In this document: piece after piece, positions 25,780 to 34,358 of the stretch
How positions within the stretch are numbered: the stretch's first letter is position 1
Layout: every line of letters begins with the position of its first letter
The notes under the pieces: generated by a model
The model's database searches: none
The model's input: the letters and a program-made list of their open reading frames with translations, nothing else
What the model was told of the DNA's origin: nothing
Position numbers and translations under genes: made by a program
Source: Alphaproteobacteria bacterium UBA6376
GTDB taxonomy: Bacteria; Pseudomonadota; Alphaproteobacteria; Rs-D84
DNA: 64,000 nt
Assembly (NCBI GenBank): GCA_002437665.1
Contig: DJQW01000001.1
Coordinates: forward strand, 258,102-322,101
Direction: 5' to 3'

Positions 25780-27828
25780 ATGAAATTCAAAAAGTTCTTA
25801 CGCATTTTGTTAAACATTATATTCTGGTGCTTTACCGCGGGAATCGCGGCACTGGCGGCATTGGTGCTGATTTATGGCAATGATTTGCCGGATTATAAAA
25901 AATTGGCAACATATGCACCACCGGTTGCAACGCGCCTGTATGCGTCGGACGGGTCGCTGCTGATTGAATACGCCGAAGAACGTCGCGTATTTATTGACTT
26001 TGCCGATATGCCGCCCCAGTTGGTAAATGCATTTGTTGCGGCCGAAGATCAGAATTTCTGGACGCACCCTGGTATTGATATTCAGGGTATTACGCGTGCG
26101 GTCATAAACAACACATTGGGGGCGATGGGTTTCCATACCAATTTTTCAGGCGCATCAACCATCACGCAACAGGTTGCAAAGAACTTTTTCCTGACATCTG
26201 AACGTACGCTGTCGCGCAAGATTAAAGAGGCGATTTTGGCCCTGCGTTTGGAACGTACGTTTTCAAAGCAGCATATTATGACCCTGTATTTGAACCAGAT
26301 ATTCTTGGGCGCGCGCGCGTATGGTGTTGGGTCGGCGGCATTGATGTATTTTAACAAGCCCGTTTCGGAATTGTCATTGGCGGAATGTGCGTTTTTGGCA
26401 TCATTACCAAAAGCACCAAATAACCGTGATCGTGCGGTTGAACGTCGTAATTATGTTTTGCGCCGTATGGTTGCGGAAAAGTATATTACCCAAGAACAGG
26501 CAGATGCCGCCGCGGCCGAACCGCTGAATATCAACAGTGGATTTACCGCACAAATGGAATTGGATTTTCAATATTTCGCCGAAGATGTTCGCCGTCAATT
26601 ACTGAATACAATCGGGCGCGAAAAACTGTATAACGATGGCTTGTATATCAAAACAACCATTGTGCCGGAATTACAGCGTGCGGCCGCCACGGCATTGAAT
26701 AAAGAATTGGACAGATATAACGCAAACCGTGGTGAAAACGAACCGAAATTGCAGGGCGCGATTATCGCAATGAACCCGCATACGGGGCGCATTGTGGCGA
26801 TGACGGGCGGGCGTTCTTTTGCAGACAGTTCGTTTAACCGCGCAACACAGGCGATGCGTCAAATCGGTTCAACAATAAAACCATTTGTGTATTTGGCGGC
26901 GTTGGAACGCGGCATGTCGCCAGAGGCGATGATACTGGACGCACCAATCGTTGGCTGGCGCGAAGATGACACATTGTGGAAACCTGAAAATTACGACAAG
27001 AAATTCTTGGGCGATGTACCATTACGCTTGGCATTGGAAACATCACGTAATGTGCCGGCGGTGCGCTTGGTTGAAAAAATCGGCGTGTCCAATGCTATCG
27101 AGGTTGCACAGCGTTTTGGCGTATACCCCCAGAATTTGAAGAACATCAATCTGTCATTGGCATTGGGGTCGGGCGAAACAACATTGCAAAATCTGGTGCT
27201 GGGGTATTCGGCATTTGTAAATGGCGGGCATGTAATTCAGCCGAAATTGGTCGATTATATCGAGGACAGATATGGTCGCGTAATTGATGGCACACCAACT
27301 GAAATGGTCGCATGGTCTGATGATATGCAGCCAACACCAAAAACGGTGGAATCAGAACCCTTGTCCGATGCACAGAGTTTGTATCAACTGGTATCGATTT
27401 TGCAAGGTACGGTCGAACGTGGCACGGGCAAACAGGCGCGTGTTGCGGGTCACACGATTGCGGGTAAGACCGGCACAACCAACGATGTCAAAGATGTATG
27501 GTTCGTTGGATTTTCCAAAAATTTAATTGCGGGCGTATATCTGGGCTTTGATACACCGCGGCCGTTGGGACGTGGCGCGGGCAGTCATCAGGCCGCACGT
27601 GTATTTTCTGAATTTATGACAACCGCATTGGCGGGCCAGAAAAATCAGCCGTTTTCAGTTCCCGATGGTTTGACATTTGTTCGCGTAAATCGTCGCAGTG
27701 GCGCGGCCGCCGCGTCTGATCCCGATGGCGTGATAATTACAGAGGCATTCAAGACCGGTCAAAAACCAAACCCAGCACCCGCCGCACGTCGCGCGGAATC
27801 AAATCCTGTGGTTGGTGGCGTATTTTAA
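25780..27828 (+). CDS. mrcA: Penicillin-binding protein 1A (bifunctional peptidoglycan synthase)
   Basis: This 682-aa class A PBP has an N-terminal TM (about 9-31) and a GT51 glycosyltransferase with AAEDQNFWTHPGID (catalytic Glu) and GASTITQQVAKNFFL. The transpeptidase has GSTIKPFVYLAAL (SxxK), SRNVPAVRL (SxN) and AGKTGTTNDVKD (KTG). It polymerises and cross-links peptidoglycan in the periplasm. It stands at the head of a cell-wall stretch (mliC-like, mraY, ftsW, murG), though gaps suggest separate promoters. Confidence 0.95.
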   Translation: MKFKKFLRILLNIIFWCFTAGIAALAALVLIYGNDLPDYKKLATYAPPVATRLYASDGSLLIEYAEERRVFIDFADMPPQLVNAFVAAEDQNFWTHPGIDIQGITRAVINNTLGAMGFHTNFSGASTITQQVAKNFFLTSERTLSRKIKEAILALRLERTFSKQHIMTLYLNQIFLGARAYGVGSAALMYFNKPVSELSLAECAFLASLPKAPNNRDRAVERRNYVLRRMVAEKYITQEQADAAAAEPLNINSGFTAQMELDFQYFAEDVRRQLLNTIGREKLYNDGLYIKTTIVPELQRAAATALNKELDRYNANRGENEPKLQGAIIAMNPHTGRIVAMTGGRSFADSSFNRATQAMRQIGSTIKPFVYLAALERGMSPEAMILDAPIVGWREDDTLWKPENYDKKFLGDVPLRLALETSRNVPAVRLVEKIGVSNAIEVAQRFGVYPQNLKNINLSLALGSGETTLQNLVLGYSAFVNGGHVIQPKLVDYIEDRYGRVIDGTPTEMVAWSDDMQPTPKTVESEPLSDAQSLYQLVSILQGTVERGTGKQARVAGHTIAGKTGTTNDVKDVWFVGFSKNLIAGVYLGFDTPRPLGRGAGSHQAARVFSEFMTTALAGQKNQPFSVPDGLTFVRVNRRSGAAAASDPDGVIITEAFKTGQKPNPAPAARRAESNPVVGGVF

Positions 27829-27888
27829 TTTAACATTTTTTGAAAATGTGATATTCTGTGCACCAGAATACGAAAGGGGGAATTTACT

Positions 27889-28203
27889 ATGAAACGGGTT
27901 CTGATTGGATTGGTGGCGGCATTGTCGGTCGCGGCATGTGACAAGCCAAAAGAAAGCAATGCAATCATTCGCACATGTGGCGATTACGATGTTGAAATTA
28001 CGTTGTCCGATACGGGCGATACAATCGATGCCACAATCAATGGTGATGCGGCAACATTGAACCATGCGATTTCTGCATCGGGCGCGCGCTATGTCGGCGT
28101 GTTGAATGACACGGATGTCACACTGTGGAACAAGGGCGAAGATTGGACATTATTCTTGGGCGATGATGATACCGCGGTTGCGATTGAATGTGTTGCGAAA
28201 TAA
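27889..28203 (+). CDS. MliC-like lysozyme-inhibitor lipoprotein
   Basis: This 104-aa lipoprotein has the lipobox SVAAC (modified Cys near residue 17) after a short signal peptide. The mature part matches the MliC/PliC fold: a Cys pair (RTCGDYDV and IECVAK), then the hallmark loop AISASGARY and LWNKGEDWTLFLG, which in MliC inserts into the active site of C-type lysozyme. A GGGGG SD precedes the ATG. Protection from host lysozyme fits its place among peptidoglycan genes and a gut habitat. Confidence 0.8.
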   Translation: MKRVLIGLVAALSVAACDKPKESNAIIRTCGDYDVEITLSDTGDTIDATINGDAATLNHAISASGARYVGVLNDTDVTLWNKGEDWTLFLGDDDTAVAIECVAK

Positions 28204-28258
28204 GATTTATTTTGCCACATCTTTGTGATAAAATGGTCAGCATAAGAAGGAGTTTTTT

Positions 28259-29347
28259 ATGCTGACTAATTTTTTTCTGTCGCGCGGATTCAGTTTTTTT
28301 GCCAGTGGCTGGACACAATTTGCGGCGGCATTTGGACTGTCGTTTTTGATAATGCTGTTGTTTGGCCGCCCATTTATTGCCGCCATGCACGCGTGGCAGA
28401 AAAAGGGCCAGCCCATCAGTGAAAACGTTCCAGAATCCCATCGGCAAAAGGCGGGCACGCCAACCATGGGTGGAATCTTGGTCGTGCTGGCAATTTTAAT
28501 TTCGTCGGTATTGTTTATGCCAACCGACAGCCGCGCCGCGTGGATTGCGCTGGCGGCATTGGTTATGTTTGCGGCGATTGGATTTATTGACGATTATAAA
28601 AAGGTTACATCGCAATCTAAAAAGGCATCGAACGGTCTGTCGCCATTGACACGTCTGGTCACCGAAGGGGTATGCGTTGTTATATTGGCGTACATGATAA
28701 ACAGCATTATGCCACCATATATTCCAGAATATTCACTGGCATTGGGGGCGGGCATAATTTTGCCATTGGGACTGCTGTATTATGTGTTTGCATATTTCGT
28801 TATTTGCGGGTCTGCAAATGCAACAAATATCACCGACGGTTTGGACGGTATGCTGGCAAAGTTATATATGCCGGTGCTGGTCGTGTTGGTGGTCGCGCTG
28901 TATGGTGCAACACGTATCGGATTTATGGATACGGTTATGTTCTTGCCAACGGCATCCGGCCTGTATGCGGTGCTGGGCGCGGCATTTGGCGCCGTGTTGG
29001 GATTCTTGTGGTATAACGCGCGGCCGGCGGCAATATTTATGGGTGACGTTGGGTCACTGGCACTGGGCGGATTTATGGGCACGGTTGCAATGTTGCTGAA
29101 ATCAGAAATCATTATGGGCATTGCCGCGGGTATGATGGTGATTATTCTGATGTCGTCATTCGTTCAGACAATGTGCTTCAAAATTACGCGTCGGATTACG
29201 GGTACGGGACGTCGCGTATTCCTGCGCGCGCCATTGCATCACCATTTCGAAGAATTGGGTTGGCCAGAAACCAAGATTGTCGACCGATTCTTTATCATGT
29301 CGGTTCTGTTTTCAGGATTGGCGTTGGTATTGTTAAAGTTCGCATAA
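28259..29347 (+). CDS. mraY: Phospho-N-acetylmuramoyl-pentapeptide transferase
   Basis: MraY moves phospho-MurNAc-pentapeptide from UDP to undecaprenyl phosphate (lipid I) in the inner membrane. The 362-aa protein has ~10 TM helices and the signatures TPTMGGILV, DDYKK (catalytic Asp pair), NATNITDGLDG, GDVGSLALGG and HHHFE. A strong AAGAAGGAG SD precedes the ATG. It is followed by ftsW and murG without the usual murD between. Confidence 0.97.
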   Translation: MLTNFFLSRGFSFFASGWTQFAAAFGLSFLIMLLFGRPFIAAMHAWQKKGQPISENVPESHRQKAGTPTMGGILVVLAILISSVLFMPTDSRAAWIALAALVMFAAIGFIDDYKKVTSQSKKASNGLSPLTRLVTEGVCVVILAYMINSIMPPYIPEYSLALGAGIILPLGLLYYVFAYFVICGSANATNITDGLDGMLAKLYMPVLVVLVVALYGATRIGFMDTVMFLPTASGLYAVLGAAFGAVLGFLWYNARPAAIFMGDVGSLALGGFMGTVAMLLKSEIIMGIAAGMMVIILMSSFVQTMCFKITRRITGTGRRVFLRAPLHHHFEELGWPETKIVDRFFIMSVLFSGLALVLLKFA

Positions 29348-29356
29348 AGTATCTCG

Positions 29357-29380
29357 GCCCGCGCAAGCGGGCTTTTTTTA
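29357..29380 (+). terminator. mraY terminator
   Basis: GCCCGC (29357-29362) pairs with GCGGGC (29367-29372), followed by TTTTTTTA. It separates mraY from ftsW, which restarts from its own promoter. Confidence 0.8.
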
Positions 29381-29421
29381 TAAAATATTTTTTGACGGGT
29401 ACATTTTCGTAAAAATCATGG

Positions 29422-29427
29422 TATAAT
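29422..29427 (+). promoter_or_regulatory. Extended -10 box giving a leaderless ftsW
   Basis: TGGTATAAT ends 6 nt before the ftsW ATG, with no SD. Confidence 0.55.
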
Positions 29428-29433
29428 ACGGGC

Positions 29434-30573
29434 ATGAGCATAAGAACCGAAGACAGTACATTGACCAGTTGGATTCTAGAGGTAGACCGCCGTCTGCTGT
29501 GGGCGGTGTTGGCACTGGTGCTGGTTGGGGCGATTTTCGTCGTTTCCGCGGGCAGTGTGTCCGCCGAACGTATACACCAACCGTGGTATTTTTTCTTGGT
29601 AAAATCCATACCGTTTTACGTTATTGGATTGATAACACTATTTGTGGCCAGCATGCTGAAAAAGAAATGGGTGCTGGGTATATCGGCGCTGAATGTTGGT
29701 GTTGGTCTGGTGCTGTTGGCGTGGACATGCATTGCACCATATAGAATCAAGGGATCGGCCCGATTCGTTCATACGCCGATTACAAATATTTCACCATCAG
29801 ATATCATGAAACCTGGGTTTGTAATTCTGACCGCGTGGTTCTTGTATAAAATGCACAGTGCGTATGGCGATAATATGTTCTTGTCGCGTGATGCATGGCG
29901 TTTCCGCAAACTCAGTTGGTGGACGTATCTGGCGATATTTGTGCCGGTGCTGTTGATTGTGTTTTTGCACCCTGACGTTGGGACGGCATTCTTGTACACA
30001 ATTACGTTTGGCGGTATGACATTTTTGGCGGGATTACCATGGTCGATTGTAATCGGTTTGGTCGGTTTTGGGATTGTTGCGGGGGCGGTCGCATTTATGA
30101 TTATGCCACACGTGCACGCGCGCTTTGTGTCGTTCGCTACTGGCCAAGGTGATCGGTATCAGGTAACGCAATCAATTCAATCGATTCAGCACGGTGGCCT
30201 GTTGGGCAGTGGCGATGACGCATTTGTCAAAGAATCGTTGCCCGATGCGCATACCGACTTTATTTATGCCGCCATTGTCGAAGATTTTGGTGCAATCGTT
30301 GCGTGCGTATTGCTGTGCGGGCTGGTATATGTGTTAAAGCGTTTGATCACGGACGCCATGTCATCACGCAATCCGTTTGTGTTATATGCAACGGGTGGTG
30401 CGGCAATACTGTTTGGAACACAGGTATGTATCAATCTGGCATCAACATTGCATATGATGCCGCCCAAGGGTATGACATTGCCATTCATTTCATACGGGGG
30501 CAGTTCGTTTATCGGATTCTGTCTGCTGTTCGGTATGGTTTTGGCACTGATACGCGAAGACAAATGGAAATAG
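29434..30573 (+). CDS. ftsW: SEDS glycosyltransferase FtsW
   Basis: This 379-aa protein with ~10 TM helices polymerises septal peptidoglycan with FtsI. SEDS landmarks are RIKGSARFVHTP, FLHPDVGTAF, the QSIQSIQHGGLLGSG loop, PDAHTDFIYAAIVEDFG (essential Asp region) and LPFISYGGSSF. FtsW is preferred over RodA because murG follows 9 nt later. The mRNA is predicted to be leaderless. Confidence 0.93.
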   Translation: MSIRTEDSTLTSWILEVDRRLLWAVLALVLVGAIFVVSAGSVSAERIHQPWYFFLVKSIPFYVIGLITLFVASMLKKKWVLGISALNVGVGLVLLAWTCIAPYRIKGSARFVHTPITNISPSDIMKPGFVILTAWFLYKMHSAYGDNMFLSRDAWRFRKLSWWTYLAIFVPVLLIVFLHPDVGTAFLYTITFGGMTFLAGLPWSIVIGLVGFGIVAGAVAFMIMPHVHARFVSFATGQGDRYQVTQSIQSIQHGGLLGSGDDAFVKESLPDAHTDFIYAAIVEDFGAIVACVLLCGLVYVLKRLITDAMSSRNPFVLYATGGAAILFGTQVCINLASTLHMMPPKGMTLPFISYGGSSFIGFCLLFGMVLALIREDKWK

Positions 30574-30582
30574 GGGAATAAC

Positions 30583-31629
30583 ATGAAAATATGGATAGCA
30601 ACAGGTGGTACGGGCGGACACGTTTTTCCGGCACTGAGTGTCGCGACAGAATTGGTTTCGCATGGACATCGGGTTATAATTTCAACTGACGGTCGCGTCA
30701 AGAAAATGGTGCGCGATGGTGCGCCGGCGGGTGCGAAATTGGCGTGCGTTTGGGCGTCGGGCGTTGGCGCAAAGAGTCGCCTGCACCAAATCATCGCACT
30801 GTCCAAAATTGCGTTTTCAGCGGCGGCATTGACATTGCGCTTTGCGTTTTCGCGTCCCGCGCGTTTGGTTGCGTTTGGTGGTTATGCATCTGTGCCAGCG
30901 GTGTTTGCCGCGCACGTGTGGCATATTCCAACATTCTTGCATGAACAAAATGCCGCGATTGGTCGCGCAAATAAATTCACAATGCGTTGGGTTAAAACGT
31001 TGATGACCAGTTTCCCAACCGTATCTGGTATCCCAGCCGGCACGTCCGCACGTGTGGTTTATACGGGGCTGCCGGTGCGTCGTGAATTTTTGGCCTTGGC
31101 GGGCAGCCCGATTCCACAGCAGGGCAAATTGCTGGTCACGGGCGGATCACTGGGCGCGCAAATCTTGGACGATGTTGTGCCGGTGGCAATCGCCGCAATG
31201 AAAAATAAAAAGATTTTTGTTACGCACCAGACGCGTCCTGAAAATGTTGCGCGCCTGCAAAAATTCTATGCTGAAAACAAAATCCATGCAAACGTGCTGT
31301 CGTTCATTCACGATATGGCGGCGACGATTGCCGATGCCGATTTGGTTATTGGGCGCAGTGGGGCCAGCACGGTCATAGAATTGGAAACAATCGGTCGTGG
31401 TGCGATTTTTGTTCCACTGGGCATCAATCCTGATCAGGCCGCCAATGCCGCCAGTTTTGCGCATCTGGGTGGTGGGTTTGCGATTGAACAATCGAAATTT
31501 ACGGCGCGTTGGTTGACGGCAACATTGACCGAATTGTTTGATAATCCATCCCGCTTGGCCAAGATGGCGCAAAAGTCATGCGTGCCGAATAATGCGGTGA
31601 ATTTAATCGCCGATGAAATAACAAAATAA
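30583..31629 (+). CDS. murG: UDP-GlcNAc:lipid I N-acetylglucosaminyltransferase
   Basis: MurG adds GlcNAc to lipid I to make lipid II at the cytoplasmic membrane face. The 348-aa GT28 enzyme has GGTGGHVFPALSVA (N-terminal G loop), LHEQNAAIGRANKF, TGGSLGAQILDD and GRSGASTVIELETIGR (UDP-GlcNAc site). A GGGGAATAAC SD precedes the ATG. Cotranscribed with ftsW. Confidence 0.97.
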   Translation: MKIWIATGGTGGHVFPALSVATELVSHGHRVIISTDGRVKKMVRDGAPAGAKLACVWASGVGAKSRLHQIIALSKIAFSAAALTLRFAFSRPARLVAFGGYASVPAVFAAHVWHIPTFLHEQNAAIGRANKFTMRWVKTLMTSFPTVSGIPAGTSARVVYTGLPVRREFLALAGSPIPQQGKLLVTGGSLGAQILDDVVPVAIAAMKNKKIFVTHQTRPENVARLQKFYAENKIHANVLSFIHDMAATIADADLVIGRSGASTVIELETIGRGAIFVPLGINPDQAANAASFAHLGGGFAIEQSKFTARWLTATLTELFDNPSRLAKMAQKSCVPNNAVNLIADEITK

Positions 31630-31699
31630 TATCAGACGCATTTTCCGCTTGCGCGCGATTCGTCATTTGTTCTATGATTGAATCAGGAAGGAAAGGAAA

Positions 31700-33067
31700 A
31701 TGCGTCATATCGCTGTTTCTGCGTTATCATTATTTGTAATTATACCTGCGTGGGCAAATGCCCGCCTGCCGGTCGTGAATATTGCGGCGGGCGGTGTTTC
31801 CGCACGTGCGGCATTTGGCGATGTTGTGGCCGCGCCCGCCACCGCACAGGTTGCGTCGCCCGCGCCGGCGGTATCTGTTGCACCGGTACAGAATGCGAAA
31901 AAGGTTGTCGCACGCAGTGCGAAAAAATCAGCCACGCCCGCACCGGTCGTGACCACAAAGAATACATCTGTGGATACGGGTGAACGCATTGCCACCCGTG
32001 ATGATATTTTGTCACCACACCGCCCCAGTGCGGATTTGTGGGCGCGCAGTACATCGGATGCGCCATTGCGTATGCCGGATGCATCTGAATTTGCTGTATA
32101 TCGCACCGACAGTTTATTGCCAGAGGAAGACATCGATTCGTCCCGCGCGGTTGCCGCGCCGGCGCGCACTGTGATTGCACGTCGCGACAACGCATCTGCA
32201 AATGTGCCGACACCAACGGCGGCATTGTCTGAATTTGATGCGCAAATTGCACACCTGAACGAATTGCAACAGCGTGCGAATGCCAGTGTCGCCACGAATA
32301 ATACCGTTGTCGCCGATGCATCGCGCACCCGTCGTGCCGATGTCACGGTGCGCAGTCCGATTGTTTCAACGGCGTCCGCCACGCCACAGAAAAGCGCACC
32401 CAAAACAGATGATGTTGCGTTGTCGCGCTTGGTCGTGCCAATGGACAGCAATGATGTGATTGTTCGCGCGGTTGAAAAATCCGAATCGCCACGTATCGCC
32501 GCGGTGCGTGATGACATGACAAAAATGTCGCCAACCGAATTGCGCAAGGCGTTTCGTAAAACATTCTTGTCTGAAAATAAACACCTGTCGACATACCAGA
32601 TGGACAACCGTTTTGACGTGGCCAGTGATATGACCACATCGATTGAGGGGTTCACATCGCGTCGTGATTTGTCAGAGGTTGGCGGTATTCGCCCATTGGA
32701 AATCAAAATAAAATTCCGCGACGATGATTCGGCATTGTCACGTGATAATTATAATTTGCTGTCTGAATACGCGGGGATTGTTGTTGCAAATCCAACACGC
32801 GCGATTCAGGTCGGTATTCCACAAAACGTCGCAAACAGTAACGATGCGCGCAAATTGGCGGCACGCCGTTTGGCCATCGTGGAACAGGTCTTGCGCGACA
32901 GTGGCGTTTCCGAACAGCGTATATTACCTGTATTGTCCCAGCGTAACGAAGATGGATTCGTACTGCGTATGATTTCGAATGACCAATATGAAACATTGAC
33001 CCAAAAACGTCGCGATATATTTGGCGACACCATTGGCAAAAAAACGTACAAGAGTATGAGTTGGTAA
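31700..33067 (+). CDS. Secreted protein with degenerate OmpA-like C-terminal domain
   Basis: This 455-aa protein has a signal peptide (VSALSLFVIIPAWANA) and a long Ala/Ser/Thr/Arg-rich disordered region (about 20-280) with VIARRD and ARSxKK pieces like those in the two Cys-rich proteins. The C-terminal domain IKFRDDDSALSRDNYNLLSEYAGIV..ARRLAIVEQVLRDSGVSEQRI has the helix and spacing of OmpA/MotB peptidoglycan-binding domains. The usual NxxLSxxRA signature is altered to DARKLAARRLA. Strong AAGGAAAGG SD. A periplasmic or outer-membrane anchoring role is inferred. Confidence 0.6.
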   Translation: MRHIAVSALSLFVIIPAWANARLPVVNIAAGGVSARAAFGDVVAAPATAQVASPAPAVSVAPVQNAKKVVARSAKKSATPAPVVTTKNTSVDTGERIATRDDILSPHRPSADLWARSTSDAPLRMPDASEFAVYRTDSLLPEEDIDSSRAVAAPARTVIARRDNASANVPTPTAALSEFDAQIAHLNELQQRANASVATNNTVVADASRTRRADVTVRSPIVSTASATPQKSAPKTDDVALSRLVVPMDSNDVIVRAVEKSESPRIAAVRDDMTKMSPTELRKAFRKTFLSENKHLSTYQMDNRFDVASDMTTSIEGFTSRRDLSEVGGIRPLEIKIKFRDDDSALSRDNYNLLSEYAGIVVANPTRAIQVGIPQNVANSNDARKLAARRLAIVEQVLRDSGVSEQRILPVLSQRNEDGFVLRMISNDQYETLTQKRRDIFGDTIGKKTYKSMSW

Positions 33068-33795
33068 TTCGTAATCTGTTTGCTCGCTTGATTGATTTTC
33101 TGTATCCGCCGTCATGTCCACTGTGCCAGACGGCGGTATCATTACATGGTGAATTGTGCGCAGATTGTTGGACGGCGTTTAACTGGATTGATGGCCCACA
33201 TTGTGCCCAGTGTGGTTACCCGTTTCCAACAAATCTGGATTTGTCGCCAAATGCAAAATGTCCGGTATGTGCGTCCGGTGGTTGTGAATTGGATTTGGTG
33301 CGCAGTGCGTGTGTCTATGACGATGCATCACGCGCGGCGATGTTGCCGTTCAAGCATTGCGGTCGCACCGCATATGCACGATTTATGTCGCGCGCATGTA
33401 TTTGGGCATTGCGTGATGTGGAAATTTCGCCCGATATTGTTATGCCTGTGCCATTGGCGTATCGGCGTTTGGTTCATCGTACGTATAATCAGGCAACATT
33501 ACTGGCGCGCCCAATCGCACGTGCATATGGTGCGCGTCTGGACGTGGACAGTGTGCACCGCACATATCGTCCCGATATGGGACATAAAAACGCACGCCAG
33601 CGTGCCGAAAATATTCACGGTGTGTTTCGGGTCGTGCACCCAAATCGTATTCGCGGAAAACGGATTTTGATTGTTGATGATGTTATGACCACGGGCGCAA
33701 CATTTTCAGAATTGCGCCGTGCGCTGGTTCATGCCGGCGCGGTGGCGGTGTATGGCGTGTCATTTTGTCGCGCCCTTCGCGTTGCACAAAACTAG
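33061..33795 (+). CDS. comF: ComF/GntX-family phosphoribosyltransferase-like protein
   Basis: This 244-aa protein has an N-terminal zinc-binding region with paired cysteines (CPLC, CADC, CAQCG, CPVC) and a type I PRTase domain with the PRPP loop ILIVDDVMTTGAT. ComF proteins are needed for uptake of transforming DNA in several bacteria; the reaction is not defined. The frame has no ATG near the start; TTG 33061 overlaps the upstream stop by 7 nt and is the likely start by translational coupling. comEC lies 21 kb away. Confidence 0.85.
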   Translation: MVIRNLFARLIDFLYPPSCPLCQTAVSLHGELCADCWTAFNWIDGPHCAQCGYPFPTNLDLSPNAKCPVCASGGCELDLVRSACVYDDASRAAMLPFKHCGRTAYARFMSRACIWALRDVEISPDIVMPVPLAYRRLVHRTYNQATLLARPIARAYGARLDVDSVHRTYRPDMGHKNARQRAENIHGVFRVVHPNRIRGKRILIVDDVMTTGATFSELRRALVHAGAVAVYGVSFCRALRVAQN

Positions 33796-34214
33796 CTGAT
33801 TGAATAATTGTTAGTGTTGATAAAGGCACTCTTTATCATGTGATTTTTGCGTGCCTCTATTTCTTGGGAAATAACCTTGGCAGAACACAGGCGAATCAGA
33901 TTTTCCAATCTGTCGGCGTGGCTGGGCGACTTTCTACTTTGATGCAGCGAATTTTGTTTTGCTGTGGGCGCGTAATTCAAAATACGCTTGGTTGCCTGCA
34001 TCGCAATGTTGCCATTGACGTACATTGTGTACATGGCGTTCATACCACCGACCGATGCGCCCGCGTACTGGCAACTCAGCACGATGCTAAATTCTTCTTC
34101 GTCATCAGGGTCGGTCAGGTCAATATAGTATTCCGTGGATTCCGGCGTGTTCAGCACCGACACATACGTGTATGGAATTGTGTGCTCTAACAGTGTCAGA
34201 TAATCTAGTTGCAT
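33792..34214 (-). CDS. Hypothetical protein (140 aa)
   Basis: I do not recognise this protein. The N-terminus LDYLTLLEHTIPYTYVSVLNTPE is followed by an acidic segment (DLTDPDDEEEFSIVLSCQY), a Gly/Met-rich turn and a basic C-terminal half. No signal peptide or TM is visible. The open frame extends to 34247, but AAGAGG 7 nt before the ATG at 34214 makes that the start. It is convergent with comF, overlapping its stop by 4 nt. Confidence 0.6.
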   Translation of the reverse strand: MQLDYLTLLEHTIPYTYVSVLNTPESTEYYIDLTDPDDEEEFSIVLSCQYAGASVGGMNAMYTMYVNGNIAMQATKRILNYAPTAKQNSLHQSRKSPSHADRLENLIRLCSAKVISQEIEARKNHMIKSAFINTNNYSIS

Positions 34215-34292
34215 CGTGTGCCTCTTTTTTTTATGATAATAATACATGTTTGTGTTTTGTCAAGTACCGCACACGCGCGCGTATATGCGTGC

Positions 34293-34320
34293 TTGAATTT
34301 TGAAATAATTCTGATACGAT
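34293..34320 (+). promoter_or_regulatory. valS promoter
   Basis: TTGAAT, a 16-bp spacer and TGATACGAT (extended -10), 38 nt before the ATG. Confidence 0.55.
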
Positions 34321-34358
34321 TTGCGGGTAATTACAAATAATACGAAGGCAAATTAAAA

